The translations under genes and the position numbers were made by a program. DNA of 64,000 bases from the NCBI GenBank assembly GCA_023079485.1, contig CM041083.1, forward strand, positions 108,665,554 to 108,729,553, written 5' to 3'. The notes under the pieces are model-generated. The model saw only the letters and a program-made list of their open reading frames with translations, was not told the origin of the DNA and ran no database searches. This DNA is from Archilochus colubris (lineage: Eukaryota; Chordata; Aves; Apodiformes; Trochilidae). Below are positions 45,628 to 57,059 of this stretch, one piece after another. Position 1 is the first letter of the stretch. Every line of letters starts with the position of its first letter.

Positions 45628-45700
45628 TATACCTACATATACATATATATAATTGAAATATGTATGTGCATCCATATGTATGCAAACATACACACGCTTA
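45628..45700. repeat. TA/TG/CA-rich simple repeat
   Basis: ACATATACATATATATAATT and following TATGTATGTGCATCCATATG type sequence, degenerate. Confidence 0.7.
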
Positions 45701-46483
45701 TGCTGTTTATTTATTTGTTTACATACTTCAAAATGCACCTCTGTTACTTCCCTGCCCATGAACTCTTTAGGTGAAACATGGAGAGACCAGTGAGAAATGG
45801 TTCAAGGGATTCAACTGGCTGCAGATCACTGCGTGCCAGGAGATGTCTAAGCAAGCTGTAGTGGCATCACCTCAAACACCCATCATCTTTCTTTTTTGTT
45901 TCTTTACTTTTCTCTCTTTCAGATGGCAATAGCAATAGCAGCCTCTGTGTAAGGAATTTTCTGTAAGTACTAGCTAACTAGGGTTAATGGGTTGTCACTG
46001 GTTTTCAGTTCATCCACTCTTCCCAGCTGGTCCCTGGCATCCACACAAATGCCTTGCACCTCAGCAGTTCCCTTTTTTCCTGGAAGACTATGCAACAGAC
46101 CTTTGGTGTTTCAATATGAATGATCCCCTTCGAATCACACTGAAATCAACTATCCAATTTTAGCCTAGGCAACATTTAATCATTATTATGAGTGCTTCAC
46201 CTTCTTTCATTCCCTCACCCTCTTTTACATGGTAACATGCCTTTCATAAATGCCAAGAGAAACAGGATAATCACTTCTAGTTCCTCCTCCAAGGTCAGCA
46301 AATCACAGCTGATTCAAGTGTATCTGGTTCCTGTACTCTGAAAGCAACTATGACTGTGTGAGTATGTAGCTGTTTAAATTATTCAGATTGCTACTTGGTT
46401 GAGATAGTTTTTCTTACATCAATGCTTTCTTTCTAATCTGTCTTATTAGGGGATAAAATAACACAAAGTTCTGGTCCAAAAAC

Positions 46484-46553
46484 TGCAGTAGAGCTGGAAG
46501 CTTGATCTCAGGACTGGACTGTGATGTTCTAGTCACTGCTCCACTCTGCCTCA
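46484..46553 (-). mobile_element. MIR-type SINE relic, tRNA-like head
   Basis: On the minus strand the bases read GGCAGAGTGGAGCAGTGACT, then AGAACATCACAGTCCAGTCC, TGAGATCAAGCTTCCAGCTC and TACTG. This tracks the amniote MIR head (GTGGTCTAGTGGTTAGAGCA...GGACTGGGAGTC...CCAGCTCTGCCACTG). The tail is not recognisable. Confidence 0.55.
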
Positions 46554-47869
46554 CACAAGGCACAATGGCAGAGAAACCAAAAAGGGTTTCTGAGGAGGCT
46601 GGCAGCATAGCTTCTGACACTGGTGTGTGCTCCAGAGGATCTGAGACTAGTTTTTACAAATCCACTACTGAGTAAGTATCAGTGTGGATCTTTACAGGTA
46701 GGGATTTATTGCTCTCTGACATTTCTGCCAGGTTAAATACAAGATAATTTCACTGAAACCACCATAAAATTAGTGGGAGGCAGAGCAATCCAGACCATAC
46801 TGCTTTGCAAGTGAAAATAAGGGAATGTTTTATTGAGAAGCACTAAAGGTAAAAATGGCCATTCACATTATCAAACTACAAAAATGAAAGAGAAAACAAT
46901 TGGTTGGTTCAATTGCCATTCATATTCCTATTATTCATGCTGGCTGTTCCAAGCATGGTCTTTACTCTGGCATCACTGGGAGCAGGAAAGAAGCCAGTTT
47001 CACTCTCTGCTTTTTTTTGTTATTATTTTTTATTATCTTAGTAGTACATCGATCAGAGTTTGTTGGCAAGTGTGTAGCACAGGTCATAGGCATTCTTAGT
47101 GTTGTTTTATTGAAATGAGTAAAATGACATCAGGAGGAAAGTTGACCCAACATGTTTTGTTTTGGTTTTGCTGGTCTTGCTGGGCACTGATCAATTCTTT
47201 TTTAAACAAGACTGCTCCAGATTAAACAAGAATAGTACAAACCAAGCCATGCTGGGTTTGCTTGTTTTGGACACTGTTATTGAAGAGGTATAGCTTATTT
47301 AAATCCTGCCAGTTTGATCTGTTTAACAGTGCAGGAGAGAAAGCATATGGTGAGTTAACTATTTATTATGCCAGATGCCTATGCAATTATAGTTAATCTG
47401 AACTTTAAAACTTAATTTAAAAGAGAATCACTTTTGATCAAGTGGAGCATTAAGGTCAGTTCTTCCTCTCATAGCAAAGTAAAGACAGACAGTGCTGTGC
47501 AAGGAGAACTGGACCTGTTAAAGGATATATTGTTTTACAATTGTAAAAGAAGATTACTTTAAAAACTAAGGACTAAAGGTGATGTAAAATTAAACTGTGA
47601 TTTGCAGCCAAAGAAGCAGTGCCAAAATAAGTCCAAATATAAAAAGTTGGCATTGGCCAGATCACTGTATGTGTCTTAAATCTGATCCTGATTGTTTTGG
47701 GATAGTCTTGCATAAAATTAGACATGTATGAAAACATGCAGAATTTGGCAGAATCTTCTTTGTTCTCAGAAATATAGTGCTGCTAAGAAGAGCACCTTTC
47801 AGACTTATGGACCACCTGAAGTGCTTTTCAGCCACGTGTTTCAGATTGAAATAAGATCTATATGGCCAG

Positions 47870-47950
47870 GGGGTAAATTTTTCCCTTGTTCCACTCCCTG
47901 TTTCCCATTTCAGATCAAACTCCCACTGACTTCATTGACAGTTTGTCTTA
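47870..47950. repeat. Fragment of old palindromic amniote repeat
   Basis: AGATCAAACTCCCACTGACT followed by TCATTGACAG resembles GGCAAAACTCCCATTGACTTCAATG. Divergent. Confidence 0.4.
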
Positions 47951-49087
47951 ATGGAGTAATTATTTAATAAATCTCAAGGTCTGACTCATACAATAGCCAT
48001 GTGGTACACCCAGATACAGTGTTTTGTTAGTCTGTTTTTTTAGAAAAGCATGCCTGTTTTGGGTGAAGTTATCTTTAAGGAGGAAGACTTTGCCCTTTGG
48101 CAGCTGTTGCTGTAAGAACATTCACCTCCTGTCAATATTGTGATATCAGATTGGTGCCTCATGATGCCCTTCATTTGGAGATGTGGGAGCTCAAAGTTTA
48201 ACCGTGTGGCATGATATGTGCCTTTATTTGGCTTTGATGATAACAGAGGTGCCTTGGCCCTGGTTATTTTGACCAGAGGGGAAGCTTACAATCTGAGCTG
48301 TGTTTCTTGCTGGGTCCTCAGTGAACTCTGAAGGCTGAACGAATTTTAAACTTCCCCTCAATTGACTGAGTTGAGAACAAATTGTCAAAGCAATAAAGTA
48401 CTTCCCACTTATCTCCACTCCTTGTCCCATGATATCATTAACACCTTGGCTTCAGTCCTCTAGCCCATTGTCAATACAGAGGCTCCCTCTTTTTCATCCC
48501 TTTACAGATGGGGGTGTCTCTTCCACAAATGGTAGGGCACACATAGGTGTGTTTCCCCAGAGCAGCACTGTAACTGTGTTGTGGTTACAGTGCAGTTTTT
48601 AGTACTGTGTGTTAGGTGCAGCAGGCATTAGAGGTGCCAGATTTTGGTCAGACCCTAAAAGGGCCTAATTTTCACTTTGATAGCACAGGAAATACACTGA
48701 CCTACTAATCCTCTCTTTCCTCCCCTAACTAAAGCATAAAATGTTACATATTTTTCCTGCCTTAGTTTTCTGAAGGAGTTTTTTTACTTGTGAGTGCCTG
48801 TGATTCTTCTGCTGCAGCTTTGTGCATCTTCTTGTCACAGTCCAGCTCATCTTGGTCATTTTTTTCCTAACTTTGGACACTCTGAAGTAGCCTGGATCCA
48901 ATCAACTGTGACTATCTCTTTATGTCCTCATTCAGTGGTCCTGGAAGTCTCCCCATTTACCTTCCCGTGGAATTGTAGAGGCTAGTGTCAGTATCCTTTG
49001 TCAGTATCTTGCTTTCTTTGCCATGTCCTAGAGCACTTTCCAATCTAAAGCAGGAGAAAACTTGCTTCACTTGGCCCATGTCTGAGT

Positions 49088-50115
49088 AGACAAAGACTGA
49101 GGTGGATTGAAAACTGGCTGAATGGCTGAGCCCAGAGGGTGGTGGTCAGTGGTACAAAGTCCATTTGGAGGGCAATAATTAGTGGCTTAAACCAGGGGTC
49201 AGTACTGGGACCAGTCCTGATCAATGTCTTCATAAAGGATAGGGATGATGGGGCAGAATATACCCTCAGCAAGTTTATAGATGACACAAAAATAGAAGGA
49301 GTGGCTGATATGCCAGAAAGTGGGGAGAGGCTGGAGAAATGAGCTGACAGTAACATCTTGCAGCTCAAGAAAGGGAAATGAAATCCTGCATCTGGAAAGG
49401 AATAGCCTCATGTCCAAGGATGTGCTGAGAAATGACTGTCTGGAAAGCAGTGTAGCAGAAAAGAACCTGGGGGTCTTGGTGGCAGCAAGTTGAACATGAG
49501 CCAGCAATGTGCCCTTGCAACATAGAAGGTTGATAGTACCCTCGGCTGCATTAGGAATAGTGTTGCCAACAAGTCAAAAGAGGTGATCCTTCCCTTCTGC
49601 TCAGCCCTGCTGGTGCCACATTTGGAGCACTGTGTCCAGTTCATGGCTTCTCATTACAAGAGACACATGGACATACTGAAAAGAGCCCAATGAGGCACCA
49701 TAAAGATGATAAAGGGACTGGAGAACCTCTCCCATGAGGATGGGCTGGGAGAACTGGGACTGCTCAGCCTGGAGAAGGCTCAGGGGTACTAGAATTATCA
49801 AAAGGGAGGGTGCAAAGAAGACAGAGCCAGGCTGTTTTTCAATGGTGGCAGGACTAGAAGCAATGAGCACAAAGTGTAACACAGGAAGTTCTCTCTGAAC
49901 ATCTGGAAACACTTTATTCACTGTGAGGGTGACTGAGCAATGGCACAGGTTCACTCAGGAAGGTTGTGGAATATCCATCCTTAGAGATATTTAAAAGCCA
50001 TGTGGACACAGTCCTGGTCAGCCTGACATTGGTGGCCATGCTTGAGCAGAGGGATTGGACCACATGCCCTTCAGAGGTGCCTTCCAACCTCAACCCTTCT
50101 GTGATACTGTGACAA
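49088..50115 (+). mobile_element. CR1 LINE relic
   Basis: About 1 kb, plus orientation. It starts in ORF2 (GAAAACTGGCTGAATGGCTG; GGTCAGTACTGGGACC...CTCAGCAAGTTTATAGATGA encodes an LSKFIDDTKIEGVAD-like stretch). It ends CCTTCCAACCTCAACCCTTCTGTGAT. Stops and frame breaks throughout. 5'-truncated. Confidence 0.94.
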
Positions 50116-53017
50116 ACCATTAGGATTTATTTACCAGACTTGCTCCTGTGTCTTTCAGTAAGTGATGTAGTCCTTGTCATCAAATGGTGAATTCCAGAGG
50201 CACACAACGGTATCTCACAACATCTTGATATTTCACAGGTTGCATGTAGATAGATGCTCCAGGTAACCTCACATATTGGTACTAATACATTTGTGTGGTA
50301 GGAGATGGGGACAGATAAAAAGCAATGCTGTATGAGTGAATTTGTGTTTCATAACGAATCCAGGGGGGTTATGCACTTAATGAACTAAACTGTAATGAGT
50401 CATGAGGCAAATTTAAGCAATTGCTCACTGTTTTGTGTAATAAAAGTAGTAAACAAAGATTTATGGATAACTGAAGATCAACTCTTTGATAGCAGAGAGC
50501 AATCTAATACCATCAGATGATACAGTTTGTGTACACTGGGCAAGATAAGCTCTCACCTAGCAAGGCATCCAGTGCAGAAACATGGCAGGGCCATGTGCCC
50601 AGGGAGACAAAGGACTGTGCTAGGAGGAGAAAGATGAGGGTAAAGACTCCTTGCCCCACACTGTTTAAGCCAATGCCAACAGAAGTTAAAGTCACCCTGG
50701 TCCTTTATAGTCGTAACTTAGTTTCCTAAAGAGTTAAGATTTATGTAATCATGATGCCCCTCCTCTTCCCTCCCTACTGTTTTGGACCCTTTTGGCTAAT
50801 TTCAGTTACATAACACAGAGGGGCTGGGTTTTCAAAGATAATGAATTCCTACCAGTTTAATGAAAATCAGAATCTGGAGGGAGAGAAGGTCAGCTCAACA
50901 TCACCGCCAAGGGACAGGGAGGGAGAATTAAGGTGTTAGTTTGTCTGTTTGATAGCAAGAGTTTTGCAGTCTGGTCAGCCCATAGGTGGCTCTGGATTAG
51001 CTGCATTGTGCTGTTTCTTGCTTGATAAGAGTCTCATAGGGAATTGGTTTGGACAGGGGATAAAGAGCAACAGATAGCAAAAAACCTGGCTTTATGTGTA
51101 TCACAGCTTATACAATAACGTGGAATTTTCCCATGTGATGTTTTCCTTCTCTGTGTTTAATTTTTCTAATAAACCTATTTAATTAAGGGCTTCAAGAAGC
51201 TAAACTTAAGGTAGTTTTGTAAATCTGATTCAATCTTTCCTGATATTTACAGCAGTGTAGTAAAGGGACTTGTAACTAGGATTAGAGCCTTTTGGGAGGA
51301 CCTCCATATGAGTGCTTTGGAAATGGGACCAATTTTTCTCAAAATCTGAGTGTTTTCAGATCCAGAATTCTGGTTCTGACCTCTCTTGGATGGTAATTTT
51401 TTCCTACTATACCAGCAGGAAACATTTTCCTTACAGGCTGGTGCTGGGGCTTAATGGACAAGCTGCCTCATCTGTTATGGCAGAATCTATGTTTCTTTCT
51501 GTTAGCATCTTCTCACATAAAATATTCCATGCACCAAATATGTACAACACACAACATAGTTGCGTAAAAAGGATGACGTATGAAGAAAAATATACAGTGC
51601 CCGTGGCTAAGGATGTCTTAATCAGACATTCAAAATGCACATCTACACACCAAGGAAATATTTTGGGGTATATTATCTAAGCCTGCTATGAATAAAGATT
51701 GTTTTTTTAATGTTAAACATAATAGCAATCATTGGAGGACACATGATTGGGATATATTTGCAGTCCTCTTTTTCTGGGACAGTGGAAATTTTCTATTTTC
51801 CTTGCACTAATTCAAACAAATCTGCTCTTTCGTCTTTCCAACCAGATTACTTCAGTAGTTGCCCCCAGGACAGCTTGTTTAAGCATAAACGTATGTAGGA
51901 CTCATGCTTTTTGTTGATTCCAAGGGCTTTTATACTGATTTTCCCTTTAAAACTGAAGAAGGAGAGAATGAATGTTGTGACTGCTCCCTGTGAAGAAGAG
52001 GTGTTGTTTGATCCCAGATCCCAGTGGTATTATTCCCTGCCTTAAGATCTGTAGTTTGTTAAGACTGGTAACTTGCAGTGCTTGAATCTACCAAGTGTGG
52101 GATACTGCAGGCACTGGCTGGAGACAGAGAGGTTTAGGTGCTGGAGTGCAACCTAGACTTGCAGGACTGAGGATGAAAAATCTGAGTAGGGCAGCTGGGA
52201 AAGAGGGAGGCGGCTGTAGTTTTGTGTTGTGGTCATGTATCCTTAGTGAAGTGCTGTGGTGAATTTATGACTCTCACTGGGGACAAGTTGCTTTTGCTGT
52301 AGCCTCTTAATTTCTAACAGGAATGAATGAATAGCTGAGTGGGTGAAAGTAGCAAAGAACAACAAACAAATAATACAAACTTAAAGAAAGCAATATTAAA
52401 TAAATGAAACGTTACAGTATGTGACTACACAAGGGAACCTGGGTGAGCTGCAAAAAAGAAGGATTGAAAAGGAATTGGAGTTTGTAATAGAATAAATACA
52501 CATTAATGCTAAGATACAGTGGAATTCCCAAGGAATTATATTTTGCATCCACATGAATACTAGGGTAATTCATCATGATTAATGATGTTACAATGAATCC
52601 TGGTATGTGTTGAAATACTTTCCTGTTCTGGAAGTAGGAGAAAAATGTTTACTGTGAGCAGCTAAATATGGACATTAATCATTATGTCTTTAATGCCATG
52701 TTAAAACTGTTTTCCTACTGTGAATATTCTGCTTGCTATTATAATATGTAGAGTTAATAGACTGGCTGAGACAACTGTAAAATTCCAAAAGAAATTGTCC
52801 AGTTGAAGTTAGGGTAGCATAGAAAGTCATAGAGCTCTCAAAATATTTGGGTAGTCTCCATTGCTATTTACTTTACATGAGGCATGGGTGCAAAATGTCT
52901 GGAGATGCAGTAAATGTAACACAAAGTATGTTGATACTTATTTCACAATATCCTTTGTAGTCAAGGTGTGGAATTAAAGTCATACTTGCTCTGTGAAGGA
53001 CAACATGGACTCTGGAT

Positions 53018-53062
53018 ACATGGGTGCAATCCTGGTGACTTCAGTGGAATGCCCTTCAGCAA
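53018..53062. repeat. Fragment of old palindromic amniote repeat
   Basis: GGTGCAATCCTGGTGACTTC then AGTGGAATGCCC resembles the CATTGACTTCAATGG core with flanks. Low certainty. Confidence 0.3.
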
Positions 53063-54111
53063 GAATTTAGTTGCTACACTAACTAGGAGCCTGGGTGTCT
53101 GATTTCCCTGCCAAGAGCTCCTAGGTCCTGCATGCATCCTTGGACAATTCCCTCTGAAGCCCATCCTGCTGCTCTTGCAACCAGTGGCACAACTGCTGGT
53201 CTCACCAGGAGCATGATCAAACTCTTAATTTCCCTCTCTGCTCCCTGTTTTGAGGGCATGCTTTTAGTCCAGTTGTAGAAACCTTTTCCCATCCTCAGAC
53301 TTTTGACTTCATCTCTCCTTGCATCTGCAAGGAAAATGCCATCTCCCCTGGAGATACTCTCTGCTTCAAGCCCTGACCCTGTTCAGCTTGTGCTGCCCTT
53401 ACCCACGCTGGCATCAGTATTTATGTGGCGATGGGTTCTCAGCTGCTTTGCAGGGCTAATTTTCAGCCATTTCAAATCCTTGATTTTCCTCTTGCTTGGC
53501 CTTGTGAAAGCTAGACCTAGCTCAAAGGAAGCAGCAGGACATATTACAATGCTCTCCAGTAGCAGCATGCAATTCGAGGCTGCACTATTGGCTGCTCTTA
53601 TGGCTTAGAGAGAACTGAAAACTGCAGCCTGATCCTGATATTCCCCTTACATTCACCCTTTCCCTGTCTGTGGCCCATCTGCTCTCGCCTCCTCTGATGG
53701 AGCAGCTCATGTTATCAGTCCCCCTCCTTTTTGGGTACCTTATGATAACTTGGAGCCAAGCCAGCCCATCTACTGAGCTTCCTCTCTGCTTGGCTCAAGT
53801 CAGTGCTTGTGGTAAGGCTGTTGGTCACATCCAGGTGGTACGTGACTACTGGAGAGCCAGACCCCTCTGGGGAGTGTGTGACAGCCCTGGTGGCATAGGG
53901 AACCTTGAGTGCCACTGTCCCTCTTCAGAACTGGGAGACACAGGCTCTCTGGTGATCCTGTGCTACCAACATGTGGCAGCAGGCTGGTGTGCTCCTCTTT
54001 CCCAAGCTCACCTCCCACAAACACATGTGCTCTTCTCATGCTGGAGTGGTTTTATTTAGGGGAAATTGCACAGGCAAGTGTGTGCCTGTATCTGTCTGTT
54101 TACATTTTGAA

Positions 54112-54192
54112 GATTCTGGGGTTGTGTCCAAAGTCCACTGAAATCAGTGGGAGTCTTTCCATTTATTTCAATGAACTCTGATCAGGTGGTGT
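54112..54192. repeat. Imperfect inverted repeat of palindromic amniote family
   Basis: AAGTCCACTGAAATCAGTGG, then GAGTCTTTCCATTTATTTCA and ATGAACTCTGATCAGG. The two halves pair imperfectly around GAGTCTTTCC. The form CCATTGAAATCAATGGGAGTCTTTCCATTGACTTCAATGG is a widespread MITE-like repeat of reptiles and birds, from memory. Confidence 0.55.
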
Positions 54193-56875
54193 GCCAACAC
54201 AAAAAGGAGATATAAACACACTTTGCTACCCCTTCTCCCCCCCCTCTCCCCTTACACTGCCTTCTCATCTCTTTCCTCCTGTCCCCACTGACACCAATAC
54301 CACATAAACCAGTAAGGCTTAACAAAGATTTGTGTTATCAATGACATTTAAAGCTTCCAGAAATCAGGAATCTTTGTAATCATGGTCACTGGCTGTGTAA
54401 TCCTCCTGTGCCAGTACTGATTAGACAGGTAATGGGGTGCTGTAGCAAATGTTATCACTGCCTATTCAGAGTACTAATCCAGTGACTAGAAAGTACACTT
54501 TCTCTGATTTACACATATTTCTATCTGTCTAAGGTAGTGGAATATCATGCTTTATTTATTAGGTTTACTTTCTCAGTTTACATTCTCTTTCCCCAGAGGG
54601 AACACAACCACCTCCCTTCTGTGGCCACACGCAGAGAAAACCACGTGGATGAGGAGATGTGGGCAGTCTGTGGCAGAACAGGGAACTGAACATATCTCCA
54701 AGGACCAGGCTAGAGTAGGGAGGGCAGATTCCATGATTCTGAACAAAACATTGATCTATTTTTTTTTAAAGGCCAAATTGGTGACTTCTTGCAACACAAA
54801 TGGCTGAAACCATCATTACCATGCAAACAAACAGAGGTAGGAAAAGGGGAGGGAGAAGAAACTCTGTATTTCAGCATTTTTTAATGTTTCAAGTCCTTTG
54901 TCAGAACAAAGCTTCTAGCTTAATCCGAGCTATACTTGAAGGTGATGCTGGAGCCTCCAAGTGGCTTAGATATGGTGACCATTGAGAGTAACAGTGCTTC
55001 TCATATCTCACCCTGGTGATTCCTCCACTTTGTTAGCTCTGGAAATCATTTTGCAACACTGTGTGTCCTGTTTGTAAGTGCTGTTTAGGGACAGTGATGT
55101 TTTATGTCAGGAAAAGAAGACTTTTATCTGCCTCAGATGAGTGTTTAGAGGACGATTTCCCTGGAAAAAAACAAAGCTTGCTACCTTGTTTGTCCCTTCT
55201 GCTTCCCAGCTCCACAGTGCCCGCAGCTGGGAGCCAGGCCCTGCCTGGTGCTGGCAAATGGAGGAGCAGGGGGCCCGGCTGATCATAGCCTTCAGGGTGA
55301 GGGCACCAGCAGGGAAGGCTCCTGGGCTGGCAGAGGGATTCACTGGAATGGGAGAGGAGCCAAGGGGAGCTGGCGGGGAGGAACCCGAATATGTTGCAAC
55401 CAGTTTAAGTCTGGGCTGACACCAGGGCCCCCGGGGGGCTGCCTGCGAGCCAGCGCAGCGTGAGCTGGGCTGGCACGGGTGATGGAGCATGCAAGTGGCT
55501 TGGAGCCACCTTTGTTCCTCCCCTTGTAGCCCCTCCGCTGTGTGCCCAGGAGCAGAGGATCTTGGGGAACTGGGATGGAAGCAGCAACCAGCCAAGAAGC
55601 CATGGGGAAGACACATTTTAGAGGGTGATAAGTTTGATCAGCTCTGCATTGTTTTAATTGAGAACTCCTTACAAGGAGTTACAAAGACTGATGGCCTGTG
55701 TGGTATGATACTGAGAAGAGGATTTTGTTTAGCATAGTAGGGAGTCTGTAAAGCAGAAGATGAGAGCTTTGGAAAGATTGGATTAAATTCAATGGATCTG
55801 AAGGAACTCTATAAATCCTGAGGTCCTTAGCTTTTTCTTCTGTGGAGCCCAGGCCGACTGGGGGTTGCTATGTCTACACAAATTATAGATTATCCTGATT
55901 TTACAGCATCAGTTTTTATCATAAGAGCAGCTTATTTCTGAGTCATTTCTAAATATTATCTGAAAGGCTAGTACACATATATTCAAAAGGTTTTACAATG
56001 CAATAATCTTCGCACCATGATTTCAGACTTGGAAACAGTGGTTTTCTGGAGTTAGTACCCTGAGTCATGTGCATCCTGCTGTGTCATCTGTGGAGTTTAT
56101 TTGCTCCCGTTAAGACAAGCAGGTATTCAGGAATGATCTTGACAGAGCTCATGTAAAGGGTTAATTAGATCCTCTCTATCATCAGGATATAAAACCATAA
56201 GAAAGAGGCTTTAGAATGAAAAAGATTTTCCTAATTTAAAGCAAATGGCAGGGACTTATCTCTGCTCATTGCTGAAAAAAGATTTAGGAAGTTAACTCAT
56301 CCAATGAAATAGTGATGTTTCTCAATAGTGTATAGCATTGCCTCAAACAAGCATTTATGTTTTTCATAAGCAGCTACATTAAATTTTTAATCAATGTTTG
56401 GCAGTTGCTTTTATGTCTCTAAGCATTTCATTAGTGTTTCAGCAAATGTGTCATACCTACCAAAGAAAAGCTTTTGGTATGTGTGTGAATGCCCCAGAAT
56501 TCTTTACCACAAATGGCAGTGAGGAGCTTGTGGTCTTCAGTGGACTTGATAGACCTGGTGGGAACATGTCATAGTGTAAGGAATGTAGAGATTCAGATAC
56601 AGCCACCTTTGGGCAACCTGGAGGAGATGAAGCATCTGAGAGCTGTTGAACTTCTGGCAATATGGGCTAAGGGTTAGGGTCATGCAGTGTTAAAATCTAA
56701 GGAGTTTGCTGTGGCAGCATGCATGCTCTGATGATATTTGTGAAGATTGTGCAGGCAAAAAGAGCACTGAGGAGAGAACAGTGGTGACTTGAGGAGGAGG
56801 TCCTGGATGTGATGGGAAGTAGAGGAACAGCAGCATTGAACAACAAATACATAATACCAGAGGATACTTGTTAGA

Positions 56876-57057
56876 TAAGGATGAGGATGAGGATGAGGAT
56901 GAGGATGAGGATGATGAGGATGAGGATAAGGATGAGGATAAGGATGAGGATGAGGATGAGGATGATGAGGATGAGGATAAGGATGAGGATGAGGATGAGG
57001 ATGAGGATAAGGATAAGGATAAGGATAAGGATAAGGATAAGGATAAGGATGAGGATG
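56876..57057. repeat. (GGATGA/GGATAA)n minisatellite with 51-bp higher order
   Basis: About 180 bp of 6-bp units, GATGAG and GATAAG, with two 9-bp ATGATGAGG variants 51 bp apart (56911 and 56962). The last third is a run of about seven GGATAA units. The plus strand reads as Asp-Glu/Asp-Lys repeats in one frame and Met-Arg/Ile-Arg in another. The minus strand reads His-Pro/Tyr-Pro. These open frames come from the repeat and not from a gene. Confidence 0.95.
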
Positions 57058-57059
57058 AC

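Larger units (their letters stand above)
34586..49087. other. Gene-free intergenic stretch without CR1
   Basis: About 14.5 kb with no gene and no CR1 copy that I can recognise. It holds only old SINE or palindromic-repeat scraps and short simple repeats, each listed separately. Many short open frames occur at the density expected by chance. Confidence 0.5.
50116..56870. other. Intergenic DNA
   Basis: No gene recognised. A C-rich tract occurs at 54234-54252. The stretch 55190-55560 is markedly GC-rich compared with its surroundings and carries overlapping open frames, up to 169 codons on the minus strand (55616-55107), without a recognisable family. Confidence 0.45.
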
